From JBCCXL01 sp039191605 (GTDB taxonomy: Bacteria > Acidobacteriota > Thermoanaerobaculia > Multivoradales > JAHZIX01): 64,000 nucleotides of DNA. The position numbers and the translations under genes are program-made. Below are positions 50,501-56,656 of the stretch, piece after piece. A model generated the notes under the pieces. The model ran no database searches and had not been told where the DNA came from. It saw only the letters and a list, made by a program, of their open reading frames with translations. The DNA is taken from positions 62,001 through 126,000 of the forward strand of contig JBCCXL010000016.1 of assembly GCA_039191605.1 (NCBI GenBank), given 5' to 3'. How positions within the stretch are numbered: position 1 is the stretch's first letter; every line of letters starts with the position of its first letter.

Positions 50501-53149
50501 GCGGCCCTGGCCGACGACCTAGGCTCCCTGGTGCCGGAGACCCCGGTGGTGATCCTCGCTTTCCCCGGCGCGGCGATGGTGGTGGCGGCCCTCGCCACCC
50601 TGGCCTCGGGCGGATGCTTCCTGCTGCTGGAGCCCAAGCTCCCGGATCAGCGCCTGCGGGATTTGGTCGACGACTTCGGAGCGCGAATGGGTATCGCCGA
50701 AGAGGCTCAGGTTCCTCGCCTGAGCTCCCTCGGCGTGCTCTCGGTGCTGCGAGCCTTGCCGACGGATGGCGGCCCTCGCCCCTTCCTCGAAGCGAGCCCC
50801 TCGTCTTCGAGGATCGCCGAAGCCACGGCCCGCTGGGTCGAGCCCTGGGATTCTCAGGCGGCCTACGTCATCTACACCTCCGGCTCCACTGGCCGGCCCA
50901 AGGGGGCAGTGATTCCCCACCGCGGCCTGCGCAATATGGCGAGCCACATAGCGGTCACCAGCGGCCTGGGCCCCGGCAGCCGCAGCACTCAGCTGGCCTC
51001 TCTGGCCTTTGACGCGGCCCAGGTGGAGATCTGGCCGCCGCTGGCCGCCGGCGGCGCTCTCTGCTTCGTTCCGGAGGAAGAGCGGGGAGACCCGTGGCGC
51101 CTGCTGCGCTGGATGAAAGAGCAGAGGATCCATTGGGCGATGCTGCCCACCCCCATCGCCGAAGAGCTGCTGCGGGAGCCGGATCGCCTGCTGCGGGAGT
51201 TCGCCGGCAGCGAGCTGAGGCGGGTGATCACCGGGGGCGATCGACTCCACCTCCGGCCTCCGGCCGCCCTGCCCTTCGAATGGCTCAACGCCTACGGCCC
51301 GGCGGAGGCCACGGTGCTGGTCACCGAGGGCCGACTGGTTTCCCAGGAGCTGGCGTCGAGCCGCGCTCTGGGGCTGCCGGGCCTCGGTCGAGCCATCAGC
51401 GGAGTGCGGGTGAGGGTGGTCGCTCCCCTCTCCGGCCTCCGTCCTCTCGCTCCTCAGCCCCTGGGCGTGCTGGGAGAGATCGTCGCCGGCGGCGAAAGCC
51501 TGGCCCGAGGCTACCATCGCCGCCCCCGAGAGACCGCTGCCGCCTTTGTGCCGGACCCGGCGTCGCCGATCCCCGGAGCTCGGCTCTACCGCACCGGCGA
51601 CGGTGCCCGCCAGCTGCCCAGCGGCGACCTGGACTTTGCCGGCCGACTGGATCGCCAGCTGCAGATCCAGGGGGTTCGGATCGAGCCCGGAGAGGTGGAG
51701 GCGGCGCTTTCAGAGCATCCCGCGGTGGCGGAGGCGGTGGTCGGCGCCGCCGGAACCGAAGGATCTCGTCGCCTGGTGGCCTGGATCCTGCCGGAGCAGG
51801 AGGACAGCGGGCTCGACGGGCAGGAGCTGGTTAGGGAGCTAGTCGGGGAGCTGAGAAGCTGGGCGACAGAGCGCCTGCCGGATTGGATGATTCCCCGCAC
51901 CTTCCAGATCCTGGACGAACTGCCCCGCACCGCCACCGGCAAGCTAGACCGCCGCAGACTGCCGGATCCGGAGCTAGACGAAGGCATCGCGCCTCGTACG
52001 CCGATGGAAGAGGCCGTCGCGAAGGTCGTCGCCGAGGTGCTGGAGCTCGAAGAGGTCAGCGTCGAGACCAGCTTCTTCGCCCTCGGCGGCCATTCCCTCT
52101 CCGCCGTACGGGTGATTCGCCAGCTGGAGGCCGACTTCGGCCAGCCCATTCCCCTCTCCCTCTTCTTCGAGAGAGAAGGCACCGTCGCGGCCCTCGCTGC
52201 CTCTCTCGAATCGACTCGAGGAGAAGAAGAAGCCTCCGGCGAGGACGCGCAGCACGCGGACCGGCACCGTCTCGCTCTAGGAGAAGGCTGGAGCCTTCAG
52301 ACGCTGAGGCACGCCGGGGACGAAGAGATCCTCCTTTGCGCCGGCGCCGACGGCGACCCGCTGGCCCTGCGGCATCTCGCGGTAGCGCTGGAAAGCGAGC
52401 TGGGGTCGACCATCCTCGCCCTCGGTCGCGAGAGCCACGACGGCAAGACTCTGGGCCCTGAACTCCATAGACCCGAGTCTTCTGATTCCGGCTCACATCT
52501 CGCGCTGCGGCGCTGGGCCGCCCTCGCGGCGGAAGGCTGGATACGGCATCAAACTGCTCGTCGGGAAAGTGCCCTGGAGACGACACAGGAGCGAGCGCCC
52601 CTCCGCCTCGCCGGCTGGTCCTTCGGTGCGGTGCTGGCCCTGGAGCTAGCGGTAGAGCTCGAACAGCGATGCGTCCCCCTAGCGCCGGTGGTGATGCTGG
52701 ATCCCAGCCCGCCGATTGCCCCCTCGCCGGAACCCGTCGCCGATGGAATCCTGCGCCTCGCCTTCGCCGAAGATCTCGTCGGCGCGGCCCTTCCCGATAG
52801 CGTCCGCCAGCATCTCGAGACGAGCTCCGGCGGCGAAAAAGATTGGCGCGATCTTCTCGAGCTAGGAAAGCAATCCGACGCCCTGCCGCCGGGCCTCAGC
52901 GCCGAGCTGCTGACGGAACGCTTTTCTGCCTATCGACAGGCCTCCCACGCCCTCAGCGTCCATCGCCCGAGGCGCTACCGAGGCGAGGTTCTGCTGCTGG
53001 TGGCAAGGGAGACGGAAGAGCACGCGCCGCTGGAAGCCTGGAATCCCTTCCTCGAGAACTTGAGGGTGCATCGGGTCGACACCGACCACCGGGGAATCCT
53101 CGATCCCGACCACGGCATGGGCCGAATCCTCGAGGCTTGGACCCGCTGA
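41585..53149 (+). CDS. Terminal NRPS: A8-PCP-C-C-A9-PCP-C-A10-PCP-TE
   Basis: The largest protein (3854 residues), starting at ATG 41585 with AGGAGG upstream and an ATGA overlap. It begins with an adenylation domain: A8 core FTSGSTGEPKG at 226, PCP Ser623. Two adjacent C domains follow, HHISADGFS (His846/847) and HHIAFDGTS (His1472/1473), separated by a long Ser/Pro/Gln-rich linker. Then A9 (core at 1964), PCP Ser2371, C with HHLVADGRS (His2576/2577), A10 (core at 3097; its A5 motif is NAYGPAEAT, Thr replaced by Ala), PCP Ser3504, and a type I thioesterase with Ser3679 in GWSFG and a probable catalytic His in VDTDHRGIL. Codes read DAFLYGLICK (A8), DVLFMGHVIK (A9) and DAVMIGAVLK (A10): hydrophobic pockets, substrates unassigned. 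The TE should release the product by hydrolysis or macrocyclisation, for example onto a Thr hydroxyl. Confidence 0.88.
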   Translation: MSGIKTLPGAAAPPSTSELAPELDSGATASSEVPAAAEGPVASLLERVLVHAEERPDVAAVVDGEARWTYAALRSAARLGGERLRALGAEPESLVVICAGRSGAAFVAMLSVWWSGAAVAVLDPAQPPRRLAVVLRRLARHQRQVQGEDFSLPVLVDEGSAAAVEAALAQLGESGEGGERSSIRLLPLALCAPLPTARDQRSGSDPGLAHKVSSPPPFHRLAYVIFTSGSTGEPKGVMAHHGGFAALMDAMAPLLGLRSEERVGQFATLSFDAALFELAVNLSAGCTMVLIPESLRSDSEALLSFLAEHRISSSLLPTAVVNWTLDRPWPSPAPRQIYAGGDRMRAAPGRSAPWSLLNLYGPTEATICSHGIRLEPVEAERESAAPPIGYDVDGSGFAIIDRGGNPVANGESGELLLGGPRITRGYLGDPARTAERFLPDPSSSSPGARLYRTGDRVRRDESGALHFLDRIDAQVQLRGRRVELGEVESALVAAPGVRQGAVAVVGEGEGAQLVAYVELRSEPAPGASRAALELVKRAVEERVPDYMVPQRWMVLEQLPTTVAGKVDRRRLPAPPKIPPGSGRGGAPRSDLEQRIAEVWAAVLGIEVQSVGREDDFFRLGGHSLAVGEVLARLRKDRPEDGSLVPAFFYAHPTVASFASALDRSAPAASSEEPQGEPQPPVPRDPLPPLIPLSPLVDAAGPSAEHPPLSFAQERFWLLEKMAATGADPLAAGSNRYSLPVALRLRGPLDAGALATAFSALLERHRVLRAIFQERDGRPQQRIEALPAAPLPLVDLSRLGAAAALDLARRLIGVDVLTPFRLQQGPLVRFRLYRLAPGDHCLSVNLHHISADGFSLKVLIQDLLRLYRGATVGEENPLAPLPLSYEDIARWQRSWLESPAFDQLLGAWRRRLGSRPARLRLLRARADQGTDHGNAAGEFLARGHHWELPRELVRSLEHRAQQAGCTLFMLTLAAYGAVLGRWSGSSRVNVGTPVAGRDRAHWDELVGCLVNTLVLRIDLSGDPRLGELLGRVRSESFEAFSLQDMPYERLVEAYTRQRGEATEALFSAFFTLQQLDLPQVELPGVEVEPLAADSSGALNTKLELNLALVDAGGRLTAQWSFNANRYDEQAMERLFGDFQGALEAMASGEELRLSQLPGPTPQELREYSAPVSSTAKAEISQGPKAGEPRGAASPESVAPGPSSRRPSSRRHTAQGPASTPEPRKANSEQQQAAKQISARRQKLRAQLERLPPHLRARFAQRLGGGGGGAEEETGGEAAASPSTSSSSASASAPVSFPGPSLESPSKPAKDEASTQGSLQPAQQPPQQSPQDSPPAPLSFDQERLWFLDRFDPGEGTYNIPLAVPLGKEVRLEALEQALRDAVLRHPALRARFPLGENGEPQQVFDRRPRLHSRTSGSGLPVVDLRALGAKAAAEARRLMMVDGLAGFDLASGPPLRAHALWLSEGLTLLLNVHHIAFDGTSAGLLARDLEVFYRSRCGDPASLRELPALRATYGEYASAQRDSLAGDRQRELLEFWRRTLDGAPKLLELPFDRPRPPVQTHRGGHVTLSLPASAGPALESLRRQLGVTPFLILYAAGLLLLHRLTQERDLVLGTPVDGRRSTEMEPVVGFFVHSVVLRCGLRPEQSFAELVSEARRVALAAFEHGDLPFGRLVEELAPGRDEAYTPIFQVLLAAQGAGAVGAGEEARPGEAQLVSTPVAKVDLGLFYAFDPPVNPGEAPRLGLALNYNADRADATTARRWAELAARLLESALKAPDRPLATLNGLSAAQRHQLLVEFGVATAVGAGLGVPEAFEACARRTPEALALTGADGRRLSYRQLEIQTRRLAHALRRRGVEPEVVVALLLPRSPEMVMTALAVLRAGGAYLPMDPVLPAQRMAFMAEDSGAMAVVTLGLDPRAPEALELPFSTLMEEGERLETAARELGDSLPELPGVCAGEHQLAYVLYTSGSTGVPKGVGIPHGCLSRLMDWHHRTTSMRRDHRVGQYSGLSFDVSVLEIWPPLTFGASLFLMSDEVRLDGVALAQWIREQRIHQIFFATPVAEQMMQLPEMLDNELEVLMAGGDRMRRRPPESARWVVKDHYGPTETTVIATTNNIAPASRDSRPPGIGGPMQGGRFYVLDPQLRPVPLGCPGHSVIAGTGVGRGYLGRPRQTAERYRPDPFSQKPGERMYLTGDLVRQYPDGSAIFLQRMDFQVKIRGQRIELGEIEAALSAVEEISETVVLARDDAPGAGSEKTLVAYYVPKQAGAEAETALTPAALGQRLREELTPAMVPAAFVRLEAMPLNANGKIDRRALPPPLALDLQIGDEGGSSAEVAGASIPGTPMEALVAELWTELLGVMPGPGDDFFLLGGHSLMAAQAARRLASALEVEVTLRDVFRHPTLRELAAVLTERRRGAEALRPIPRSEEVGDAPLSLAQTRLWFFERLVPGTAVYNIPLAIDLETSSDLEPFSDASSSPPIHGGALAAAFTAVVARHQSLRTTFHDGPSQGAVQRVEAARPMALPVVDLRGLAPQHARRVAEGLESREATLPFDLQSGPPVRCRLLLRPSAPPRLLLTVHHLVADGRSLEILEAELTQAYGAALLQLDKHVEERGPLGPEAGLDPCSLVPAWEPPGIQYGDFARWQRQELASLSEGAAEGTLGSAVAARCDHLRPHAREIELPLDRPRPPRPSYVGGMRRLRLAPAESAALVALARRLEVTPFVLFTALSGLVVARLTNLPSLLLATPSEGRQRPEVAPLVGFFVNTLVLPVAPASAPTFAALAAATRSESLLALDHEDLPFEALVEGLDLPRSAARSPLSQVAVTASFAAPAELEGEALRSDEGLTAKGDLFLALRLPLETGGSALVEALFAKELFDASTALRWLCSLSTLLQHAVADPDRSPYDLSLLSPAQRHQLLVETAGAEARQLGVPEGLGLDPGAGSVHRAVAAAAQRDPEALALVAEGWSYGELVLAAAALADDLGSLVPETPVVILAFPGAAMVVAALATLASGGCFLLLEPKLPDQRLRDLVDDFGARMGIAEEAQVPRLSSLGVLSVLRALPTDGGPRPFLEASPSSSRIAEATARWVEPWDSQAAYVIYTSGSTGRPKGAVIPHRGLRNMASHIAVTSGLGPGSRSTQLASLAFDAAQVEIWPPLAAGGALCFVPEEERGDPWRLLRWMKEQRIHWAMLPTPIAEELLREPDRLLREFAGSELRRVITGGDRLHLRPPAALPFEWLNAYGPAEATVLVTEGRLVSQELASSRALGLPGLGRAISGVRVRVVAPLSGLRPLAPQPLGVLGEIVAGGESLARGYHRRPRETAAAFVPDPASPIPGARLYRTGDGARQLPSGDLDFAGRLDRQLQIQGVRIEPGEVEAALSEHPAVAEAVVGAAGTEGSRRLVAWILPEQEDSGLDGQELVRELVGELRSWATERLPDWMIPRTFQILDELPRTATGKLDRRRLPDPELDEGIAPRTPMEEAVAKVVAEVLELEEVSVETSFFALGGHSLSAVRVIRQLEADFGQPIPLSLFFEREGTVAALAASLESTRGEEEASGEDAQHADRHRLALGEGWSLQTLRHAGDEEILLCAGADGDPLALRHLAVALESELGSTILALGRESHDGKTLGPELHRPESSDSGSHLALRRWAALAAEGWIRHQTARRESALETTQERAPLRLAGWSFGAVLALELAVELEQRCVPLAPVVMLDPSPPIAPSPEPVADGILRLAFAEDLVGAALPDSVRQHLETSSGGEKDWRDLLELGKQSDALPPGLSAELLTERFSAYRQASHALSVHRPRRYRGEVLLLVARETEEHAPLEAWNPFLENLRVHRVDTDHRGILDPDHGMGRILEAWTR

Positions 53150-53195
53150 GGCCGTGCTCTTCTGAGGCTGTGCCTTTCTGAAGCTGTGCATCTAC
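53148..53195. repeat. 16-nt imperfect tandem repeat, three copies
   Basis: Starting at the stop codon of the last synthetase, gaggccgtgctcttct, gaggctgtgcctttct and gaagctgtgcatctac follow each other (53148-53163, 53164-53179, 53180-53195). The copies differ at several positions. A weak hairpin (TCTCAG-N5-CTGAGA, 53201-53217) lies just downstream, without a T-run, so the end of the operon transcript is not obvious. Confidence 0.7.
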
Positions 53196-53363
53196 CGAGC
53201 TCTCAGACTCGCTGAGAACTTGGGTCGATGAGTGCGCGCTCGCTGAGCTCCGCGACTTACCAGATCCCTCGGATTGCTTGCCGAAGGGCGCTTCGAGAGC
53301 TCTTTGGAGACGGCCAAAGAGAGGCTCAGGAGGCGATCGATGGAGGCTGCGGAGAGCTGAATT

Positions 53364-53440
53364 TGGTACCGAGGGGCGGATTTGAACCGCCGGCCTCCTG
53401 ATCCACAGTCAGGCGCTCTAACCAACTGAGCTACCTCGGC
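53364..53440 (-). tRNA. tRNA-His(GTG), CCA encoded
   Basis: Reverse complement folds as a complete cloverleaf. Acceptor GCCGAGG pairs with CCTCGGT (first pair G-U), D-arm GCTC/GAGC, anticodon stem CCTGA/TCAGG around loop CTGTGGA with anticodon GTG, five-base variable loop, T-arm GGCGG-TTCAAAT-CCGCC, then A73 and encoded CCA. Bacterial tRNA-His normally carries an extra G at -1 opposite C73. Here the base at -1 is U and the discriminator is A, so that identity element is missing. The neighbour downstream on the same strand is free of genes for about 200 bases; upstream lies egtD in the same orientation. Confidence 0.95.
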
Positions 53441-53521
53441 ACAGGCGGCGTATCGTATCGAGGAGCAGGGGCTGCTGTCAAAGGTCCGCGGGACGTTGGA
53501 AAGGCGTTGCGAGCCCGGGTC

Positions 53522-54550
53522 TCAGCAGGCGATGAAGAGGTTCTCGGAGAAGCGTTCGTCGGGGTCTAACCACTGCTGGTGGAGGGTGAAGCCGGTGTCT
53601 TTGGCGAGGCCCTCGAGGAGCTGCCGGTCGAATTTATGGGAGCTCTCGGTGTGGATGGTCTCGCCCTGGTGGAAGCTGACGGTGAGATCGAGGGCGCCGA
53701 GGGTGACCTGCTGATCTCGCAGGCTCTCGAGGTGCATTTCCACCCGGCCGAGCTCGCTGTCGTAGCGCGGGCGGTGGGCGAAGAGGGAGGGATCGAAGTT
53801 TGCTTCCAGGGCGCGGTTGAGGTGGACCAGCACGTTCTTGTTGAAGGAGGCGGTGACGCCCAGGGTGTCGTTGTAGGCGGCCAGCAGGGTGGTTTCGTCC
53901 TTCTTCAGGTCAGCGCCGAGGAGGAAGGCGTCGCCGGGCTGGAGCACGGCGCGGGCGTGGGTCAGCAGTTCGCGGCGCTCTTCGGGGTTGAGGTTGCCGA
54001 TGGTGGAGCCGAGGAAGAGGATCACCGTGCGCACGCCGGGGCAGGCGTGTTCCGGCGCGGCGAGCCAGTCGAGGGCGCGGAAGTAGTCGGCGACGAAGCC
54101 GTGAATGGTGAGATCCGGGAAGAGGTTGAGCAGCGCCCGGGAGGACTCCCGCAGGGCGGAGTCGGAGACGTCCACCGGCAGGTATTCCAGGGTGTTCTGC
54201 TGGTGCAGCGCCGCTTCCAGCAGGGCCCGGGTCTTGGTGGAGGAGCCGCTGCCGAGCTCGACGATGCGGATCGGCGGCGCCACCGGCGAGAGGATGTTTT
54301 TGGAGTGCTGACCGAGGATCGCGGCCTCCGCCCGGGTGAGGTAGTACTCCGGGAGCTCGCAGATGGCGTCGAAGAGGATCGAGCCGAGGGTGTCGTAGAG
54401 GTAGCGCGGCGGCAGGGCCTTCGGGTTGCTGCTGAGGCCGGCCCGCACCTCGTCTTCGAAGGAGGAGCCGAGATCTTCGGTCCCCAGGTGATAGAGGCCG
54501 AAGCGGTCGGAGAGGCGACGAAAGTCAGGGTCCTTGGGGACAGCGGACAT
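53522..54550 (-). CDS. egtD: L-histidine N-alpha-methyltransferase (EgtD-like)
   Basis: A 342-residue SAM-dependent methyltransferase of the EgtD family, which trimethylates histidine to hercynine as the first step of ergothioneine synthesis. Family features seen: PPRYLYDTLGSILFDAI near the N terminus, the SAM-binding ELGSGSSTKTR, FLGSTIGNL, MHLESLRDQ, and ESSHKF near the C terminus. Length is typical. Start ATG at 54550 has AGGAG five bases upstream. EgtB, the usual sulfoxide-synthase partner, is not in this window, so either it is elsewhere or the protein methylates a different substrate. The end is about 80 bases from the tRNA-His gene. Confidence 0.88.
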   Translation of the reverse strand: MSAVPKDPDFRRLSDRFGLYHLGTEDLGSSFEDEVRAGLSSNPKALPPRYLYDTLGSILFDAICELPEYYLTRAEAAILGQHSKNILSPVAPPIRIVELGSGSSTKTRALLEAALHQQNTLEYLPVDVSDSALRESSRALLNLFPDLTIHGFVADYFRALDWLAAPEHACPGVRTVILFLGSTIGNLNPEERRELLTHARAVLQPGDAFLLGADLKKDETTLLAAYNDTLGVTASFNKNVLVHLNRALEANFDPSLFAHRPRYDSELGRVEMHLESLRDQQVTLGALDLTVSFHQGETIHTESSHKFDRQLLEGLAKDTGFTLHQQWLDPDERFSENLFIAC

Positions 54551-54710
54551 GGAGGCTCCTGTGGATGGAGGTTGGGAGCGGGGCCGTGGGGCGATATCGG
54601 GAGCAGCAGTCGGGGGATGAGGAGCGCAACCGAGGGTAGCCGGAGCTGCGGGTATTGAGCAGGCAGTTGGAACAGGAGTCGAGGGGAGAAGCAGGGTTTT
54701 CGAGAGAGCT

Positions 54711-56327
54711 TTAGGCAGACGGGCTTCCCAGCAGGTCGTCTTCCTCCTCCAGCCGCAGGACTTCTCGGCCGAGGTGCTGGATCAGCTCCGGCGGCAGGGC
54801 GGTGCCGGTCATCAGGCGGAATTGGTCCACCGCCTGAAAGAGCAGGACCTCACGACCGTCCACCGCCGTCAAGCTTCGCCGCCGGGCCTGCTGGATCAGG
54901 GGAGTGGCCTGCTGGCGGTACACCATGTCCACTACGGCGCTGCCGGCGCCCATGGATTCCACCTCGAAGGGCAGGGGATCCTCCGCGCCGTGGCCGAGAT
55001 GGGTAGCGTGAACCACCACGTCGAAGGGCTCTGGTTCGAAGTCCGCCAGCGCGACGAAGGGAAGCTGGAGCTTCCCGGCGACCTCCTGGCCGCGGCTAGT
55101 GGAGCGATTGACCAGGGTGACCTCCGCGCCGCTATGGGCGAGGCCCACGGCGGCGGCGCGCCCGGCACCGCCGCATCCCACCACCGCCACCGGGCGACCT
55201 CGAAGATCGAGGCCGCGCCGCAGCAGGGGCAGGATCACCCCCGCCGGGTCGGTGGATTCGGCCTCCCAGACCCGCTCCCGCCGCACCAGGGTATTAGCGC
55301 CGCCGATGGCGTCCGCCAGCGGGCTCAAAGCTCCCGACACCGCCAGGGCGACCGCCTTGTGGGGGGAAGTGACAGAGAGCCCCCGCAGCGGGAATCCGAG
55401 CTGCTTGAGGGCCTGACTCTCCGCCACCTCGAGCCAGAAGTCGCCGTAGTGAGGGACCGCAAAGGGGAGGTACAGGTAGGGCAGGCCGAGGGCTCGGTAC
55501 GCGGCGTTGTGGAGTCGCGGCGAGAGGGAGTGATGGACCGGATCCCCGGCGAGGCCGAAGAGGGCCTCCACCGGCGGCAGCTGGGGCAGGCCGAAGTCCT
55601 CCACCAGGCGGCGTAGAGAGAGCTGGCCCGGCGCGGCGGCGGCGGTGGCGGCGCAATACACCCAGGGGGCTCCCAGGCGCGGAGTGAGCAGGCGAGTCCA
55701 GGAGGCGATGGCCCCGGTGGCGAAGGCGGTGACGTCTCGCCGCTGCAGCTGCCGCAGCAAGAGCAGGGGAATCAGCTCCTGGCCGGCGCGCCGGGCGGCG
55801 GGGATCAGCTTGTAAAGGGTGGCGGGCACTCGCTCCATGGCGTCGAAGCGCTGCCGCAGGGAGGCGAGGTCCGGCACCGGTTGGTCCGCGGCGCCGTGCC
55901 AGGACAGCACGCGGCGGGGCGCGTCGACGGCGGTCAGCACCGCGCCGCTGAGGTCTCGCTCCGCTTCGAGATCGATAGCGTCCCAGGAGCTTTGGGGATC
56001 CCTCGTCGCCGAATCCCCCTGCGCTGCGTCGAGGCCTGTTTCCCCCGCCGCTACCAGCAGCTGTCGGCGCTCGTCGGGGGATCCCTCGTCGGCACCACCC
56101 TCCGACCGGCTGCGCAGGGTGTAGAGCAGCCGGGCCGGGGTGTGTTGGCGCAGCCATTGGGGCGAGGGGACTTCCGCGCCCTGGGCGAGGAGCAGATCGG
56201 CGCGGATCTCCAGCCAATCCGCCTGCAGCGGAGGGCTGGAAAGGGCGGCGAGGGACGAACCATCCGGTGCTGGAGGGGAGGTCAGGGTAGCGACGAGCTC
56301 AGCGCGAGGGGGCTGTGTGGGCGACAC
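54711..56327 (-). CDS. Bifunctional 3-dehydroquinate dehydratase (type I) / shikimate dehydrogenase
   Basis: A fusion of two shikimate-pathway enzymes. The N-terminal part is a type I dehydroquinase: LEIRADLLL, a VLSWHG stretch, and a candidate Schiff-base Lys in LYKLIPAAR, ending with FATGAIASWTR. The C-terminal part is AroE: GDPVHHSLSPRLHNAAY, a shikimate-binding Lys in TSPHKAVAL, GGANTL, and an NADP-binding VGCGGAGRAAAVGL with NRS. The order AroD-AroE is that of plant DHD/SDH enzymes and some bacterial fusions. I place the start at GTG 56327, just before the conserved region; the frame is open to ATG 56612, but those 95 extra residues look like untranslated sequence (Arg/Ser/Pro-rich) and would leave only 44 bases to the divergent start. 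No good ribosome binding site decides it. An internal acidic insert is present in the dehydratase part. Confidence 0.85.
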   Translation of the reverse strand: MSPTQPPRAELVATLTSPPAPDGSSLAALSSPPLQADWLEIRADLLLAQGAEVPSPQWLRQHTPARLLYTLRSRSEGGADEGSPDERRQLLVAAGETGLDAAQGDSATRDPQSSWDAIDLEAERDLSGAVLTAVDAPRRVLSWHGAADQPVPDLASLRQRFDAMERVPATLYKLIPAARRAGQELIPLLLLRQLQRRDVTAFATGAIASWTRLLTPRLGAPWVYCAATAAAAPGQLSLRRLVEDFGLPQLPPVEALFGLAGDPVHHSLSPRLHNAAYRALGLPYLYLPFAVPHYGDFWLEVAESQALKQLGFPLRGLSVTSPHKAVALAVSGALSPLADAIGGANTLVRRERVWEAESTDPAGVILPLLRRGLDLRGRPVAVVGCGGAGRAAAVGLAHSGAEVTLVNRSTSRGQEVAGKLQLPFVALADFEPEPFDVVVHATHLGHGAEDPLPFEVESMGAGSAVVDMVYRQQATPLIQQARRRSLTAVDGREVLLFQAVDQFRLMTGTALPPELIQHLGREVLRLEEEDDLLGSPSA

Positions 56328-56656
56328 TAGGTCTTTCGGTGATGGGGTCTTGACGTGCGCTGGCTGAAGGTTGGCGGGGAGGGAAGCTATAGGGTAGCCG
56401 CGGGGAGCTTTTTGCGCAGCGGCGGCAGCACCGCCGGGAGGCCTTCGAAGAGGTGAATTGAGACGATTAGAGCAAGGCCCCTGAGGGGTGTCAAGGCGGT
56501 TGCCATCGCTCTCGGGCGAGGCTGATGAGCCCCTTCTGGCGTGATAAAGTATGGCGTTCCGCGCGCCATCGAGCGGGCTAAAAAAGCTTTTGGCGGGCGG
56601 TCTCAGCCTCACGCTCGATCCTCTTCATCGCACCATCCTAGGAGCAGCTACTCACC

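Noticed and set aside
53201..53217. Hairpin after the last NRPS gene as an intrinsic terminator
   Set aside because: Only six base pairs and no T-run; too weak to call.
53192..53425. 77-residue minus-strand frame beginning MVRAPDCGSGGRRF
   Set aside because: It is a translation across the tRNA-His gene; the DCGSGGRRF pattern is the familiar artefact of reading through a tRNA.
56328..56612. N-terminal extension of the shikimate fusion protein to ATG 56612
   Set aside because: The extra residues show no similarity to dehydroquinases, are Arg/Ser/Pro-rich, and would crowd the divergent ETF-QO promoter; kept as an alternative only.
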